The notes under the pieces: model-generated | Database searches by the model: none | What the model saw: the letters and a program-made list of their open reading frames with translations, nothing else | What the model was told of the DNA's origin: nothing | Position numbers and translations under genes: made by a program | Shown here: positions 1-9,971 of the stretch, one piece after another | Layout: the number at the start of each line of letters is the position of its first letter | How positions within the stretch are numbered: the stretch's first letter is position 1 | Assembly: GCA_024710805.1 (NCBI GenBank) | Contig: JANJUB010000126.1 | Span: 1-40,277 of the forward strand | From: Fimbriimonadaceae bacterium | Lineage (GTDB): Bacteria > Armatimonadota > Fimbriimonadia > Fimbriimonadales > Fimbriimonadaceae | Reading direction: 5' to 3' | Length of the DNA stretch: 40,277 nt

Positions 1-259
1 CGCTACCGGGAACTCGATAGAACGCGCAGAACCGGCACCGCACCCAGCACACGTTCGTGTAGTTCAGGATGCGGCCGATGATGTAGCTGACCGTGCGCCC
101 GGGCACGCGCTGCTGGCGACGATGGTCGGCCATTGCGGCGAGGTCGAGCAGATTCGGATGGTTGAAGAGCGCAAGGGCGTCTTCGGGGGTGATGCGTTCG
201 CCAGCGTACACCTTGTCGGCAATCGCGTCGATAGAGGGGAGGGGGGCGATGGTCGCCAT
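1..259 (-). CDS. mqnC: Radical SAM protein, partial (N-terminal ~86 aa); MqnC-like (dehypoxanthine futalosine cyclase)
   Basis: Reverse-strand translation MATIAPLPSIDAIADKVYAGERITPEDALALFNHPNLLDLAAMADHRRQQRVPGRTVSYIIGRILNYTNVCWVRCRFCAFYRVPGS; CxxxCxxC radical SAM motif with NYTNVC...FCAFYR context typical of MqnC/MqnE/CofH; runs off the window edge. Confidence 0.75.
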   Translation of the reverse strand, partial: MATIAPLPSIDAIADKVYAGERITPEDALALFNHPNLLDLAAMADHRRQQRVPGRTVSYIIGRILNYTNVCWVRCRFCAFYRVPGS

Positions 260-302
260 CACCTAAGATTCTACTCGCGCGGGCCCGTCCAGGTTCGCAA
301 GG

Positions 303-560
303 CTACGCGGCGGCCGCGATTTTCGGCTTGGGAATCCACTCGTCGAGTTCTTCCTCGGTGGCGCGTCCGTGCTGATACAACACCTCGCCAGCGAGGGCGT
401 AGTGCTGGGTCCAGCGGTGGCGGAGCCACTGGCGGGGAGTAAGAACCCCCTCGCGAACGCGCGACTCGAGTTGCTCGAGATTGAGTTCTTCACCGGGTTC
501 GCCCGCGTGGTCGACGACCCAACGTCCCCAGAAATCGCGTAAACCGATCCAGTTCGTCAT
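303..560 (-). CDS. Small conserved hypothetical protein (MTNWIGLRDFWGRWVVDHAGE...)
   Basis: Open frame; ATG at 560 with TAGAAT box 4 nt upstream; upstream ORF extension rejected. Confidence 0.6.
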   Translation of the reverse strand: MTNWIGLRDFWGRWVVDHAGEPGEELNLEQLESRVREGVLTPRQWLRHRWTQHYALAGEVLYQHGRATEEELDEWIPKPKIAAAA

Positions 561-652
561 AGCAATTCTATAGACGATTTCTGGCGTTGCCGAGTTGCCC
601 GGTCCTGGGCCCCGCAACGACGCAACCATCCGAAAACGGATGAATTGGAGGA

Positions 653-728
653 TGGCGCGCTCGAGAGGACTCGAACCTCCGACCTACAGGTCCGCAACCT
701 GTTGCTCTATCCACTGAGCTACGAGCGC
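653..728 (-). tRNA. tRNA-Arg (anticodon GCG)
   Basis: Reverse-strand cloverleaf GCGCTCG TA GCTC AGTGGATA GAGC A ACAGG TTGCGGA CCTGT AGGTC GGAGG TTCGAGT CCTCT CGAGCGC G CCA; encoded CCA; anticodon loop TT-GCG-GA. Confidence 0.93.
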
Positions 729-776
729 GTGAGCCAAGAGAATACCCCGAAGTCGGGGTCCGGTATCCTAGGCGAG

Positions 777-1226
777 ATGAAGCGTTTTCTCCTTCCCGTG
801 GCTCTGCTGGGCCTTCTTGTTGTGGGCTGCAAGCCGGCGGGGCCGAGCCTTGACGGAACCTGGACGATGGGCGGCGACGCCTTTAAGGACGTTCCCGGAG
901 GCAAGGGTTCCGGAACGATGAAGTTCTCCGGCGACAAGGTCGAGATCACCATGACCATCGAAGCGGCGGAGATGGGCACGCTCGTGATGACTGCTTCGGG
1001 CAAGTACACCCTGGAAAAGGACCAGTACAACCACACGATTGACTCGGCCAAGGTCGACGCCTCCAAGATCAACGAAGCGATCCGAAAGGTCGTCGAGTCG
1101 CAGTTCAAGGAAGAAGACGTCAAGAAGCAAATGTCTGAGAATGCCAAGGCGACGATCAAGTTCGTCGATGACAAGACGGTCGAGATGACCAGCGGCCAAG
1201 GCAAGATTCTGCTGACCCGCAACTAA
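777..1226 (+). CDS. Hypothetical lipoprotein
   Basis: MKRFLLPVALLGLLVVGCKPAG lipobox (VVGC); TATCCT 7 nt before ATG. Confidence 0.75.
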   Translation: MKRFLLPVALLGLLVVGCKPAGPSLDGTWTMGGDAFKDVPGGKGSGTMKFSGDKVEITMTIEAAEMGTLVMTASGKYTLEKDQYNHTIDSAKVDASKINEAIRKVVESQFKEEDVKKQMSENAKATIKFVDDKTVEMTSGQGKILLTRN

Positions 1227-1235
1227 GTTCGCTTT

Positions 1236-2339
1236 ATGGCCAGTTCGTTCGGGGTTCTGTTTCGCGTTGCGACGTGGGGAGAATCCCACGGCGGCGGAGT
1301 GGGAGTGGTGGTGGATGGATGTCCGCCTCGGCTCCCGATTTCTTTGACCGACATCCAACTCGAACTCGACCGCCGCCGGCCGGGCCAGTCCTCTCTGGTG
1401 ACCCAGCGCAAGGAGGGCGACCGCGTCGAGATCCTGAGCGGCGTTCAGGATGGCCTCGCACTCGGGACGCCCATCGCGATGCTGGTCCGCAACGAGGACG
1501 CCCGCAGCCGCGACTACGACGAGATGCGCGAGAAGTATCGCCCGAGCCATGCCGATTACACGTACGACGAGAAGTACGGCATCCGCGCTTGGTCGGGCGG
1601 AGGCCGGGCGAGCGCCCGCGAGACCATCGGCCGGGTCGCTGCGGGGGCCATCGCCAAGCAGGTTCTGCGTTGTTTCGGCGTCGAAGTGTTGGCGTGGGTG
1701 GATCAAGTCCAACATCTGCAAGCCTCGGTCGATTCGGAGACGGTCAGCCTCGGCCAGATCGAAGCGACGCCCGTGCGATGCCCCGACCCCGTGATGGCCG
1801 AGCAGATGATCTCGCACATCGAGGCAATCCGGAAAGCGGGGAACTCAGTAGGTGGAGTGATCTCGTGCGTCGCGCGCGGGGTGCCCGCCGGGTGGGGCGA
1901 GCCGGTGTTCGACAAGCTGGAGGCTGACCTAGGCAAGGCGGTCCTGTCGCTTCCCGCATGCAAGGGATTTGAAATCGGTAGCGGATTTGCGGGGACGCTG
2001 CTCACCGGATTGGAACACAACGACGCCTATCGGGCAGACGACCAGGGCGGCGTGTACACACCCACCAACCGATCGGGTGGAATTCAAGGCGGGATCTCGA
2101 ACGGCATGCCGATTCTATTGCGAGCCGCGTTCAAGCCGACGGCGACCGTCATGCACGAGCAAGATACCGTGACCGTCGAGCACGAGAACACCACGTTGCA
2201 GGGTAGAGGACGCCATGACGCTTGCGTTCTTCCGCGGGCGGTTCCGATGGTCGAGGCGATGGTGGCGCTGGTGCTCGCCGACCATGCTCTGAGGCAGGCG
2301 GCTTTACGTTCGGTTAACGTGGACAGGATACAATGTTAA
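1236..2339 (+). CDS. aroC: Chorismate synthase
   Basis: [83 protein letters not shown]. Confidence 0.97.
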   Translation: MASSFGVLFRVATWGESHGGGVGVVVDGCPPRLPISLTDIQLELDRRRPGQSSLVTQRKEGDRVEILSGVQDGLALGTPIAMLVRNEDARSRDYDEMREKYRPSHADYTYDEKYGIRAWSGGGRASARETIGRVAAGAIAKQVLRCFGVEVLAWVDQVQHLQASVDSETVSLGQIEATPVRCPDPVMAEQMISHIEAIRKAGNSVGGVISCVARGVPAGWGEPVFDKLEADLGKAVLSLPACKGFEIGSGFAGTLLTGLEHNDAYRADDQGGVYTPTNRSGGIQGGISNGMPILLRAAFKPTATVMHEQDTVTVEHENTTLQGRGRHDACVLPRAVPMVEAMVALVLADHALRQAALRSVNVDRIQC

Positions 2340-2349
2340 CGAGAGGCGT

Positions 2350-3180
2350 GTGCGCCAGGAGATCATCTTGCAGAGTCCAGACGTCGTCCCGGCTGCCATG
2401 AACGAGGGTAAACGCTTATTCGAAGGCGAGCCCAAACTTGCCGCGAAGGCAGTTGATTTCTTCTACGGCTCATTTCAGGCGCTGAAAAAGATTTCCCTGG
2501 ACATTCCGGCGAACCAAGTCACGGCGCTGATCGGCCCGTCCGGTTGCGGAAAGTCCACGTTCCTTCGGTGTTTGAACCGGATGAACGACCTCATCGACGG
2601 GACGCGGCTCACCGGCAGCATCACGCTGGACGGACAAGACATCTATGCCCCGGAAGTCGACGTGGTCGCTCTCCGAAAGCGGATTGGCATGGTGTTCCAG
2701 AAGCCGAACCCGTTCCCGATGTCGATTTACGACAACATCGCTTACGGGCCCCGGATTCACGGTATCCGTGACCGGAACGCTCTGGACGAGCTAGTCGAGC
2801 GGAGCCTGCAGGCGGCGGCGCTGTGGGACGAAGTCAAGGACAAGCTGCGGGAAAGCGGCAACGCTCTCTCCGGTGGCCAGCAGCAGCGGCTGTGCATTGC
2901 GCGCACGATGGCGGTGGATCCCGAGATCATCCTCATGGACGAGCCGTGTTCCGCCCTCGACCCGATCGCAACCGCTCGCATCGAGGACCTCATCTTTGAA
3001 CTGAAGTCGCAGTTCACGATCGTCATCGTCACGCACAACATGCAGCAGGCGCAGCGCACGAGCGATATCACCGCCTTCTTCATGATGGGCGAGTTGATCG
3101 AGATGGGCGCGACGAAGGACATCTTCCTTCTGCCTCAGAAGAAGCAGACTGAGGATTACATCTCGGGTCGCTTCGGCTAG
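2350..3180 (+). CDS. pstB: Phosphate ABC transporter ATP-binding protein PstB (start may be ATG 2398)
   Basis: Walker [53 protein letters not shown], PstB-specific [11 protein letters not shown]. Confidence 0.95.
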   Translation: MRQEIILQSPDVVPAAMNEGKRLFEGEPKLAAKAVDFFYGSFQALKKISLDIPANQVTALIGPSGCGKSTFLRCLNRMNDLIDGTRLTGSITLDGQDIYAPEVDVVALRKRIGMVFQKPNPFPMSIYDNIAYGPRIHGIRDRNALDELVERSLQAAALWDEVKDKLRESGNALSGGQQQRLCIARTMAVDPEIILMDEPCSALDPIATARIEDLIFELKSQFTIVIVTHNMQQAQRTSDITAFFMMGELIEMGATKDIFLLPQKKQTEDYISGRFG

Positions 3181-3181
3181 C

Positions 3182-3910
3182 CTAGCGCCGGCGCATGAAG
3201 GGGATACATCTTGCCTTCAGTCCGGTAATGTAGTTTTCCATCCGAAACTGCGGATCGGCCTTCGCTCTGGCCCAGATCTCGGCATTTTGTTCGGTGATAG
3301 AAAACTGCGCGTTGCTCATGAGTTCCGCCATCTGGGTCTGGCGAGAACTGAACATGGACGCTGCGGTGGTGGGTAGTCCGGGGTGCCGCAGGCTGAACAA
3401 GCCTGAGTGGAAACGATCCACCGTCAGTGCAGGCCTTCGAATCGCAATCATCATCTGCCCTTTCGGCCACTCCGGAACTCGGCCCATGATGCCAGCATCA
3501 TGCAGATCGAGAAACGGGTGATCAATGATCTCCACTTGAACAGGTCCTGTTCGAAAGGTCGCCGCGGACTTAAGAAGGTAGACCTCGCGCGGCTCTCCAT
3601 CTGGACCACGCATTGTGCTCGTGTATGCCCCCGGCGCATCACGTTGGAGGATAGCGATCGAGTCCTGTCCGTCTGATGGCCCGAAGTCAAGTCCTGCGTT
3701 TTGGATGACCTGTGCTGCCTGATCCTCCGACGAATAGAACAGCCATGCTTCCGTCGAGTCCGTCGGGTTGAGCTGGACAAAGACCAGGTCCGAGCCCGCC
3801 ATGAAGGGATAGGGAGCGCGTGTAGTGTACTTCAAGACACCCCAAGCGATCAGCGTTCCGAGTCCGATTCCGCCGAATCCGAAGACGAGCAGTCTGCGCC
3901 GTGGGCTCAT
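3182..3910 (-). CDS. Hypothetical membrane-anchored protein
   Basis: 242 aa ORF with N-terminal TM (LLVFGFGGIGLGTLIAWGVL); TAAGAT box 6 nt before start. Confidence 0.65.
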   Translation of the reverse strand: MSPRRRLLVFGFGGIGLGTLIAWGVLKYTTRAPYPFMAGSDLVFVQLNPTDSTEAWLFYSSEDQAAQVIQNAGLDFGPSDGQDSIAILQRDAPGAYTSTMRGPDGEPREVYLLKSAATFRTGPVQVEIIDHPFLDLHDAGIMGRVPEWPKGQMMIAIRRPALTVDRFHSGLFSLRHPGLPTTAASMFSSRQTQMAELMSNAQFSITEQNAEIWARAKADPQFRMENYITGLKARCIPFMRRR

Positions 3911-3932
3911 CCCAGCATCTTACGACAAACAG

Positions 3933-4367
3933 TTAAGCGGGCGCGTCGATCAGCTCGATCCGGCGGGTATGGCGTCCGCCTTCGAAAGGCTCGGACAAGA
4001 AGATGTCAACCAGGTGCAGGGCGGTCTCCAATTCCATCATGCGCTCGCCGAGCGACAGCATGTTAGCGTCATTGTGTTGCCGGGTCAGTCGGGCCGAGTC
4101 TTCGTTCCATGCCAGCCCGCAGCGGACGCCGGGAATGCGGTTCGCGACCATGGCCTCGCCGTTCCCTGACCCTCCCAGCACAATGCCTCGCTCGAGTTTG
4201 CCAGCCGCAACGTCGATTGCGACGGGCCGGATGAAGGTCGGGTAGTCGGTAGAGTCCGCGGTAAAGGTGCCGTAGTCTTCGACCAAGTGCCCTTGCTTGC
4301 GGAGATGAGAGACGATGGCCTCCTTGTATCGAAACCCAGCGTGGTCCGAGGCAACACCAATCTTCAT
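3933..4367 (-). CDS. rpiB: Ribose 5-phosphate isomerase B
   Basis: MKIGVASDHAGFRYKEAIVSHLRKQGHLVEDYGT, GIVLGGSGNGEAMVANRIPGVRCGLAWN. Confidence 0.95.
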   Translation of the reverse strand: MKIGVASDHAGFRYKEAIVSHLRKQGHLVEDYGTFTADSTDYPTFIRPVAIDVAAGKLERGIVLGGSGNGEAMVANRIPGVRCGLAWNEDSARLTRQHNDANMLSLGERMMELETALHLVDIFLSEPFEGGRHTRRIELIDAPA

Positions 4368-4389
4368 CGCGCCGAGAATACCAAAGCAC

Positions 4390-4421
4390 GAACGCCCTAC
4401 ACCGTTCGGCGTAGGGCGTTC
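4390..4421 (-). terminator. Perfect 11-bp inverted repeat (GAACGCCCTAC/GTAGGGCGTTC) just downstream of the prepilin gene
   Basis: Hairpin located 18 nt after the 4440 stop; weak T-tract. Confidence 0.55.
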
Positions 4422-4439
4422 AGAGACCCGAAGGAGAAC

Positions 4440-5267
4440 TTACGGGCGCGGTTCGGCGATGAGGCCAGGAACGCCGTTCAGATCGTACGGCATTTCGAAG
4501 CACTCGATGATGGGGCTGCCAGCCTGCTGGGTGTCCGGAGCCGTCTTGTCCTGGAACGAGGCGCGGGAGCTAAACCACTTGGCGTGGCCGTCCACGAAGT
4601 TCACCGAGACGCCCCTCGTATAGCGGGGGTGGCCCGGGAAGTTCGTTCGATCGAGCGGCCCGGCCGGCACTCGATAAAGCGCACGATACGGGAATCGCGG
4701 ATCGTTGCCTACCGGCACGTTCGGGTTCGTTACGCCAGCGTTCTGGTACTTCGAATCGAAGAACATGGGCGTACCCGCGACATCGTCGACCGCACCCTCG
4801 CTGAGGACGGGGTCATTGCCGAACAGCGTCGGCGCGACGGCAGGATCTTCGAAGACGGCAAAGTTGAACGCGAAGCTGGCTCGCGTGATGCCCTGGGCCG
4901 GCGTCATGCCGATCGTGGCCAGAATCTGCTGCCATCGAATGGCGTTCTCATCGCCCGGAGCGTTCAGAATCTCCTTGTTCTTGGTGTAGGGCTGGAGCGC
5001 ATCGAAGATCGCGAAGACCTGCGCGCCAGGCTGAACGATTCCGTTCGGGGTGTTCAGCGCGTAGGCGCTCTGACCGAACACACCGTCGTGATCAGCGTTG
5101 TACATGAGCACGGCGATGGCGTTCTGCTTGAGATTGCTGAGTCCGGCCGTCTTCTTCGCCGCTTCTTTCGCCTGGGCGAACACGGGGAAGAGAATCGCGG
5201 CGAGAATCGCGATGATAGCAATCACAACGAGAAGTTCGATCAGCGTGAAGGCTGCCTTTCTGTTCAT
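4440..5267 (-). CDS. Prepilin-type N-terminal cleavage/methylation protein, DUF1559-like (H-X9-DG)
   Basis: MNRKAAFTLIELLVVIAIIAILAAILFPVFAQAKEAAKK and C-terminal VSVNFVDGHAKW; GGAGG RBS. Confidence 0.9.
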   Translation of the reverse strand: MNRKAAFTLIELLVVIAIIAILAAILFPVFAQAKEAAKKTAGLSNLKQNAIAVLMYNADHDGVFGQSAYALNTPNGIVQPGAQVFAIFDALQPYTKNKEILNAPGDENAIRWQQILATIGMTPAQGITRASFAFNFAVFEDPAVAPTLFGNDPVLSEGAVDDVAGTPMFFDSKYQNAGVTNPNVPVGNDPRFPYRALYRVPAGPLDRTNFPGHPRYTRGVSVNFVDGHAKWFSSRASFQDKTAPDTQQAGSPIIECFEMPYDLNGVPGLIAEPRP

Positions 5268-5427
5268 TCAATATCCTCCAATTCGGTGGCGGCGAGGCTC
5301 CGTCGCCATCGTCCGCATGCTGGCCCAGGGCCGGAACAAACGTCATGATAGCCGAAAACAGACCGTTATGCCAAGGTTAAGGCATAACAGGTTTTCTTGC
5401 CAGCCAAAAAACACCGCTAAAGCCACC

Positions 5428-5466
5428 ACGGATCGATGCCGGTCAAGGCCACCGTCATCGATCCGT
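5428..5466 (-). terminator. Long hairpin (ACGGATCGATG c CGGT ... ACCG t CATCGATCCGT) after the S8 protease gene
   Basis: 15 bp with one mismatch; on the minus strand TTTTTT follows about 17 nt later (plus 5406-5411). Confidence 0.5.
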
Positions 5467-5483
5467 CGACTGCGCCCCCCTCG

Positions 5484-8039
5484 TTAAGGGATGATTGTGA
5501 TGGTCACCGACCGGACCACGCCGCGGTAGATTGCGCTCATGGTGCGCACCTGCACGATTGGAAGGGCCATCGTCGAAAAGGTAAACGACCCGCTCGTTGT
5601 GTGCTGAGGCACGCTCACATACGCGGGAACGTTGATCGCCGTCGTGTTCGTCGTCAGGCCAACGGCGACCCCGCCGGTCGGTGCGGCCAAGCTGACGTTC
5701 ACCATACCGTTGCCCGAGGTGCCGCCTTGAATGGTCGTCGGAGTCACCACCAGCGATTGCAGAACCGGCGGCGGGCTCAATGTCACGGTCGCTTGCTTCG
5801 TGACCCCGTTGTAGGTCGCGGTTACGGTGCCCGTCTGCACTGAAGGAACCGCGGTATGGGTCACCGCGAACGTCTTCCAGCGAATCCCAGCGGGAAGGAT
5901 CACGTTCGCCGGCACCGTGATGTAGGGCGACGTATCGCTCAGCGTTACAGTCGTTGGCGAAGCCGGAATGGCGGTTAACACGGCCAGACCCGTCAACGAC
6001 GTCTCTCCAGCAATCACGATTTCTCGGTTCATCGAGAGGCTTTGCAGTCCAAGCACCGGCATCACCGACAGCGTGGCCGAGCGGGTGATCCCGTCAAGCG
6101 CGGCGGTAACCGTCCCGGTCCAGAAGGTCGCGACGGGCAGGGTCGCCAGCGTAAAGCTCGAGCTTTCCTGCCCAAACGGAACGGTGGTCGAAGCCGGGGT
6201 CGTGATCGCCGTGCCGTTGTCCGACAAGTTGACTGTGACGTTGCCGTAATAAGCATGCCCGTCGAGCGTGACCGTTCCGGTGGCGTTGTTCCCACCCGTC
6301 ACCGCAGTTGGCGAGATCGTCAACTTATCGAGGATGCCCGCCTTCCGATTCAGGTTATCCGTAAACAGAGCGTATTCAAAGGTCGATGGCATGGAGCCCT
6401 TGTGGCTGACCACGACCGTATAGTCTCCGGCGATCGGTGAAGCGATATACACCTGCTCAACGTTGTCACGCACGTTGTCGCCGGTGGTCGCCGCATTCGC
6501 CGGACTTGCAGGGTTGAGCACCCAAGGATAATGCGTTGTACCGGTCGGGCCGATCACGCGAACGTCGAGGTCCCGGACGAGCATGGGCGTGGTCGGATCG
6601 ACCGCCCAAGTTGGAGGAGTACCCGCCGGATCGGTCCAGCAGATCGTCACCTTGATCGGCCCGCTGCCGTCGTACGTAAACTTGCGGCTCATAGAAGGCT
6701 TGCTCGGTCCAAGGGTATCGGAACGGACGCGGGAGTCCTTCTTGGCGTGGCCGACCGTTGTGTCCTCGGTCAAGAGCGAACAGGCCGCCTCGACGTTCAT
6801 CAGGCCCCAGCCAAACATGTAGTCGGGGCCGGGATTGGGACCGCACTCGTCGGCGGTATGGATGATCAGGCCGCGGAGGGCGTAGTTCTTGAAGTCTTGA
6901 CCGGCGTAACGGTTGCGGATGTGCTGGACGATCAAGCCCGCCGATCCGGCAGCATTGGGCGATGACATCGAGGTTCCACTTGAGGTTGCATACGCGGTGG
7001 TCGATGTACTATTCGAAGAGTAGAGTGAGACACCGTTGGCGACGATGTCGGGCTTGATTCGACCGTCATCGGTCGGCCCCCAGCCGCTGAACGAGCTCAT
7101 GCCCACACTCCCTGGCCCGGTGTAGCTCGTAACGTCATTCACCGCCCCAATGATCATCATGTTCTTGCTATTCGAGTTCGAGGGAAGCGTGTCGTAACCG
7201 GTATCGCCACCGTCTTTCGGGCGGATGTTCGTGACGTCGATCCAAGCCGAACCATTCCACTCTTTGTGGGTGATCGGTTGGTTGCTAGGGCCGTCACCTC
7301 GATCGTTGCCCGCAGATTTGAAGGCGAGGTAGTAGGGTCGATTTACGGCAAGTTGATCCCAGTTTCGAGCGGAGTTCGTATAGAAACCGAAGTTCGCGTC
7401 CTCGGTGTGCGACCGATCACCGTACCAATACCATGTCGAGCCACTCTGGCTCCAGCCGGTTACGGTGCCATACGAATGATTACTGACGCGCAAGCCGTTG
7501 CTGGCTTCGGTCGACATCTCCGAGGTGTCGTTCGTCCAGTTGTACGAACGCAGAAGCGCTTGGTACGACATCCCCTTCGCCGCGGCATCAACACCTGCGG
7601 CGATCATGGTGCCCCCCACATGCGTGGCGTGGCTTGAGTTGCTCGATCCATCGAGCACGACCACGCGTCCCCCAAACTCCTGGTGCGTTGTCCTCACGCC
7701 GCCGCCATCCCAGATGCCTAAAGTTACGCCACTCCCGGTGAGGCTAAGGCCAGCGCTTCCACCAGGATGTACGCGGTTGGCTCGCGTGGAAAGCGCCGCG
7801 TTGACGTTGTTCGTGACGTACACGACCGGTCGGCCATGCTCAAACCGAATCAGTTCCATGACCGTCCCGTCGGCGAACTCCTGACGCATCGGAATGCCAT
7901 AAAGGACTGCGAGTGCCATCGCCTCCTCGCGTTCCGCCTGCTCTTGTATGCGCAGCATCATGGTGAATGCATCATCTTGGGCGAGCGCCACCGAAGCAAG
8001 GCTCAACACCAGCAAACCGCCGACAACACGGGAAATCAT
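5484..8039 (-). CDS. Secreted S8 (subtilisin-like) serine protease with C-terminal Ig-like repeats
   Basis: Triad motifs LGIWDGGGV, HATHVGGTM, SSGTSMSSPNAAGSAG; signal peptide MISRVVGGLLVLSLASVALAQ; three C-terminal beta-rich repeats. Confidence 0.93.
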   Translation of the reverse strand: MISRVVGGLLVLSLASVALAQDDAFTMMLRIQEQAEREEAMALAVLYGIPMRQEFADGTVMELIRFEHGRPVVYVTNNVNAALSTRANRVHPGGSAGLSLTGSGVTLGIWDGGGVRTTHQEFGGRVVVLDGSSNSSHATHVGGTMIAAGVDAAAKGMSYQALLRSYNWTNDTSEMSTEASNGLRVSNHSYGTVTGWSQSGSTWYWYGDRSHTEDANFGFYTNSARNWDQLAVNRPYYLAFKSAGNDRGDGPSNQPITHKEWNGSAWIDVTNIRPKDGGDTGYDTLPSNSNSKNMMIIGAVNDVTSYTGPGSVGMSSFSGWGPTDDGRIKPDIVANGVSLYSSNSTSTTAYATSSGTSMSSPNAAGSAGLIVQHIRNRYAGQDFKNYALRGLIIHTADECGPNPGPDYMFGWGLMNVEAACSLLTEDTTVGHAKKDSRVRSDTLGPSKPSMSRKFTYDGSGPIKVTICWTDPAGTPPTWAVDPTTPMLVRDLDVRVIGPTGTTHYPWVLNPASPANAATTGDNVRDNVEQVYIASPIAGDYTVVVSHKGSMPSTFEYALFTDNLNRKAGILDKLTISPTAVTGGNNATGTVTLDGHAYYGNVTVNLSDNGTAITTPASTTVPFGQESSSFTLATLPVATFWTGTVTAALDGITRSATLSVMPVLGLQSLSMNREIVIAGETSLTGLAVLTAIPASPTTVTLSDTSPYITVPANVILPAGIRWKTFAVTHTAVPSVQTGTVTATYNGVTKQATVTLSPPPVLQSLVVTPTTIQGGTSGNGMVNVSLAAPTGGVAVGLTTNTTAINVPAYVSVPQHTTSGSFTFSTMALPIVQVRTMSAIYRGVVRSVTITIIP

Positions 8040-8125
8040 CAGTTCAACGCCTCCTCGATCAACACCAGGGATGTTATCTTTAGACGACAAGGGGAGGAGT
8101 TCCGTTCAGCGGTATGATCACCCGC

Positions 8126-9925
8126 ATGCGACGCGGCCTCGTCCTCTTGATCGCTTTTGTGTGCTGCACATTCGGTGCCACCGAGATTCGCTACACGGTG
8201 ACGGTCGACCCGGAAGCATCCCTCTTGAGGGTGCGAATGGAGTTGCCGGACACGGAGAAAGGGGCGAAGCTTCGGATTCCGAACTGGGCTCCTGGCTCCT
8301 ATCGGTTGGTCGATAACTTCAACCTGGTCAAGAACCTGCGCGCGACCGATGCACAGGGCAAAGAACTTGCGATCAAGACGGAGGATACAAAGCTCACGAA
8401 GGCCTACGGGGACGGAGCTGATCGCAAGACGGTCGAGAACACGGTGCGAACTTGGATGGTCGATCCCGCTCCGACAACGATCGTGACGTACGAGCTTTCG
8501 ACCATCGTCAACTTTGACGCCGTCCACTGGAGCGGTCCGTCCACCTATCTGTATGAGGTCGATCGAATCAACGAGGCCTGCCGCCTAGAGATTTCGGCCC
8601 CGGAGCACTGGCGCGGTGCCTACTGCGGCCTAGAAGAGACCGGGCCGCGAACGATGGTGTTCACGGCCCCCGACTACGACGTTCTCGCCGACAATCCAGT
8701 AAGCGTTGGTGCACTCTCCACGATTACTTACACGGAGCGAGGGGCCAAGCACGAAATCGTCATGCGTGGCCAACCGTACCGAGAGATCGATAGGAACGCG
8801 CTCCTTGAGGCCTGTAAGTTCGTGACCCGGAGCCAGATCGACTTCTTCGGCAATATGCCGTACAAGAAGTACGTCTGGCACTTCAACGTGACGGACAATC
8901 TCGACGGCGCGGGCGGGCTCGAGCACCTGAGCAGCACGCAAATCACCCTCGCGAGCGGCCTCGGCATCCGCGCGGTCAGCGTCATTGCCCACGAGTTCTT
9001 TCACCTGTGGAACGTCAAGCGAATCCGTTCGAAACCGCTGGGCCCGTTCGACTACACCAAACTTCCCGAGACGGGTGCGCTATGGTGGCTGGAGGGCGTG
9101 ACCGATTACTATGCCCACTACCTGCTGCACGTTTATGGCTGGGTCGATCGAGATCAGCTTTACAAGGACGTGGTAGACAACCTGAACACCGTTCGACGCA
9201 ACCCGGCCCGGTTGGAGATCAGCCCGTATGACGCAAGCTTCCGGGTCGGGGAGGCATCGAATGGCCGCGGCAACTCGGGCGGCTACCGGGTGAACTACTA
9301 CAGCCTAGGATGGGTTTGCGGCCTGGTGCTGGACTTAGAGGTTCGGGCAAGGACCGGCGGAAAGCACAGCCTCGACGATGTCACCAAGGCGCTCTGGGAG
9401 ATCTGCTCCGACGACAAACCGGGCTTTGAAGAAGACGAGATTCGCCGGCAGCTCATCAAGTTCGGGGGGAACGGCATGGCCGAGGTCTACGACAACCTGA
9501 TCATGAAGCCGGGTGAGGTTCCGGTTGAAGCGGCGCTTGCCAAGGCAGGGTTGAAGCTTGAGGAAGTTGACGTGACGACCCCGAACTTGGGCGCGACGTT
9601 CGTCTCCGATCCCACCCGCGGCACGAGCGTGACTCGGGCGACCGGCGCGCTGCAGAATGGCGACAAGGTCTTCAAAATCGGCATGGAGGCCGTAGAAGGC
9701 TCGCGGATGAAGCAGCAGGCGGCGATTCAGCGGGCGATGAAGGGTGTCAAAGTGGGCGATAAGGTGAGCGTCCAAGTGGTGCGGGGAACCGGCAATCCGA
9801 TGACCGTAGACGTGACCGTGACCGGAACTACGGCTAAAGTGCTGAAGGTGGCCCCGCTTGCGGACGCGACTCCCGAACAGAAGCGCATCGGCGAGGGTTG
9901 GCTAGCCCGGCGGCCGATTCGCTGA
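8126..9925 (+). CDS. M61 family (glycyl aminopeptidase-like) metallopeptidase with PDZ domain
   Basis: VIAHEFFHLWNVKRIRSKPLGPFDY and WLEGVTDYYAHYLL motifs; signal peptide; TATGAT 7 nt before ATG 8126. Confidence 0.92.
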   Translation: MRRGLVLLIAFVCCTFGATEIRYTVTVDPEASLLRVRMELPDTEKGAKLRIPNWAPGSYRLVDNFNLVKNLRATDAQGKELAIKTEDTKLTKAYGDGADRKTVENTVRTWMVDPAPTTIVTYELSTIVNFDAVHWSGPSTYLYEVDRINEACRLEISAPEHWRGAYCGLEETGPRTMVFTAPDYDVLADNPVSVGALSTITYTERGAKHEIVMRGQPYREIDRNALLEACKFVTRSQIDFFGNMPYKKYVWHFNVTDNLDGAGGLEHLSSTQITLASGLGIRAVSVIAHEFFHLWNVKRIRSKPLGPFDYTKLPETGALWWLEGVTDYYAHYLLHVYGWVDRDQLYKDVVDNLNTVRRNPARLEISPYDASFRVGEASNGRGNSGGYRVNYYSLGWVCGLVLDLEVRARTGGKHSLDDVTKALWEICSDDKPGFEEDEIRRQLIKFGGNGMAEVYDNLIMKPGEVPVEAALAKAGLKLEEVDVTTPNLGATFVSDPTRGTSVTRATGALQNGDKVFKIGMEAVEGSRMKQQAAIQRAMKGVKVGDKVSVQVVRGTGNPMTVDVTVTGTTAKVLKVAPLADATPEQKRIGEGWLARRPIR

Positions 9926-9971
9926 ATCTCGGCTCAGAATGGCCTAGGGTTTGCTATACTCTCCTTCGCCG

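Noticed and set aside
744-759. ACCCCGA-AG-TCGGGGT palindrome between tRNA-Arg and the lipoprotein gene
   Set aside because: Loop too short for a good hairpin; sits between two divergent -10 boxes and may be an operator, but there is no supporting evidence.
768-1817. 349-aa minus-strand ORF spanning the lipoprotein and aroC
   Set aside because: Antisense to two supported genes; His/Arg/Leu-rich shadow translation.
4287-5348. 353-aa plus-strand ORF opposite the prepilin gene
   Set aside because: Arg-rich shadow ORF overlapping a clear prepilin and rpiB start.
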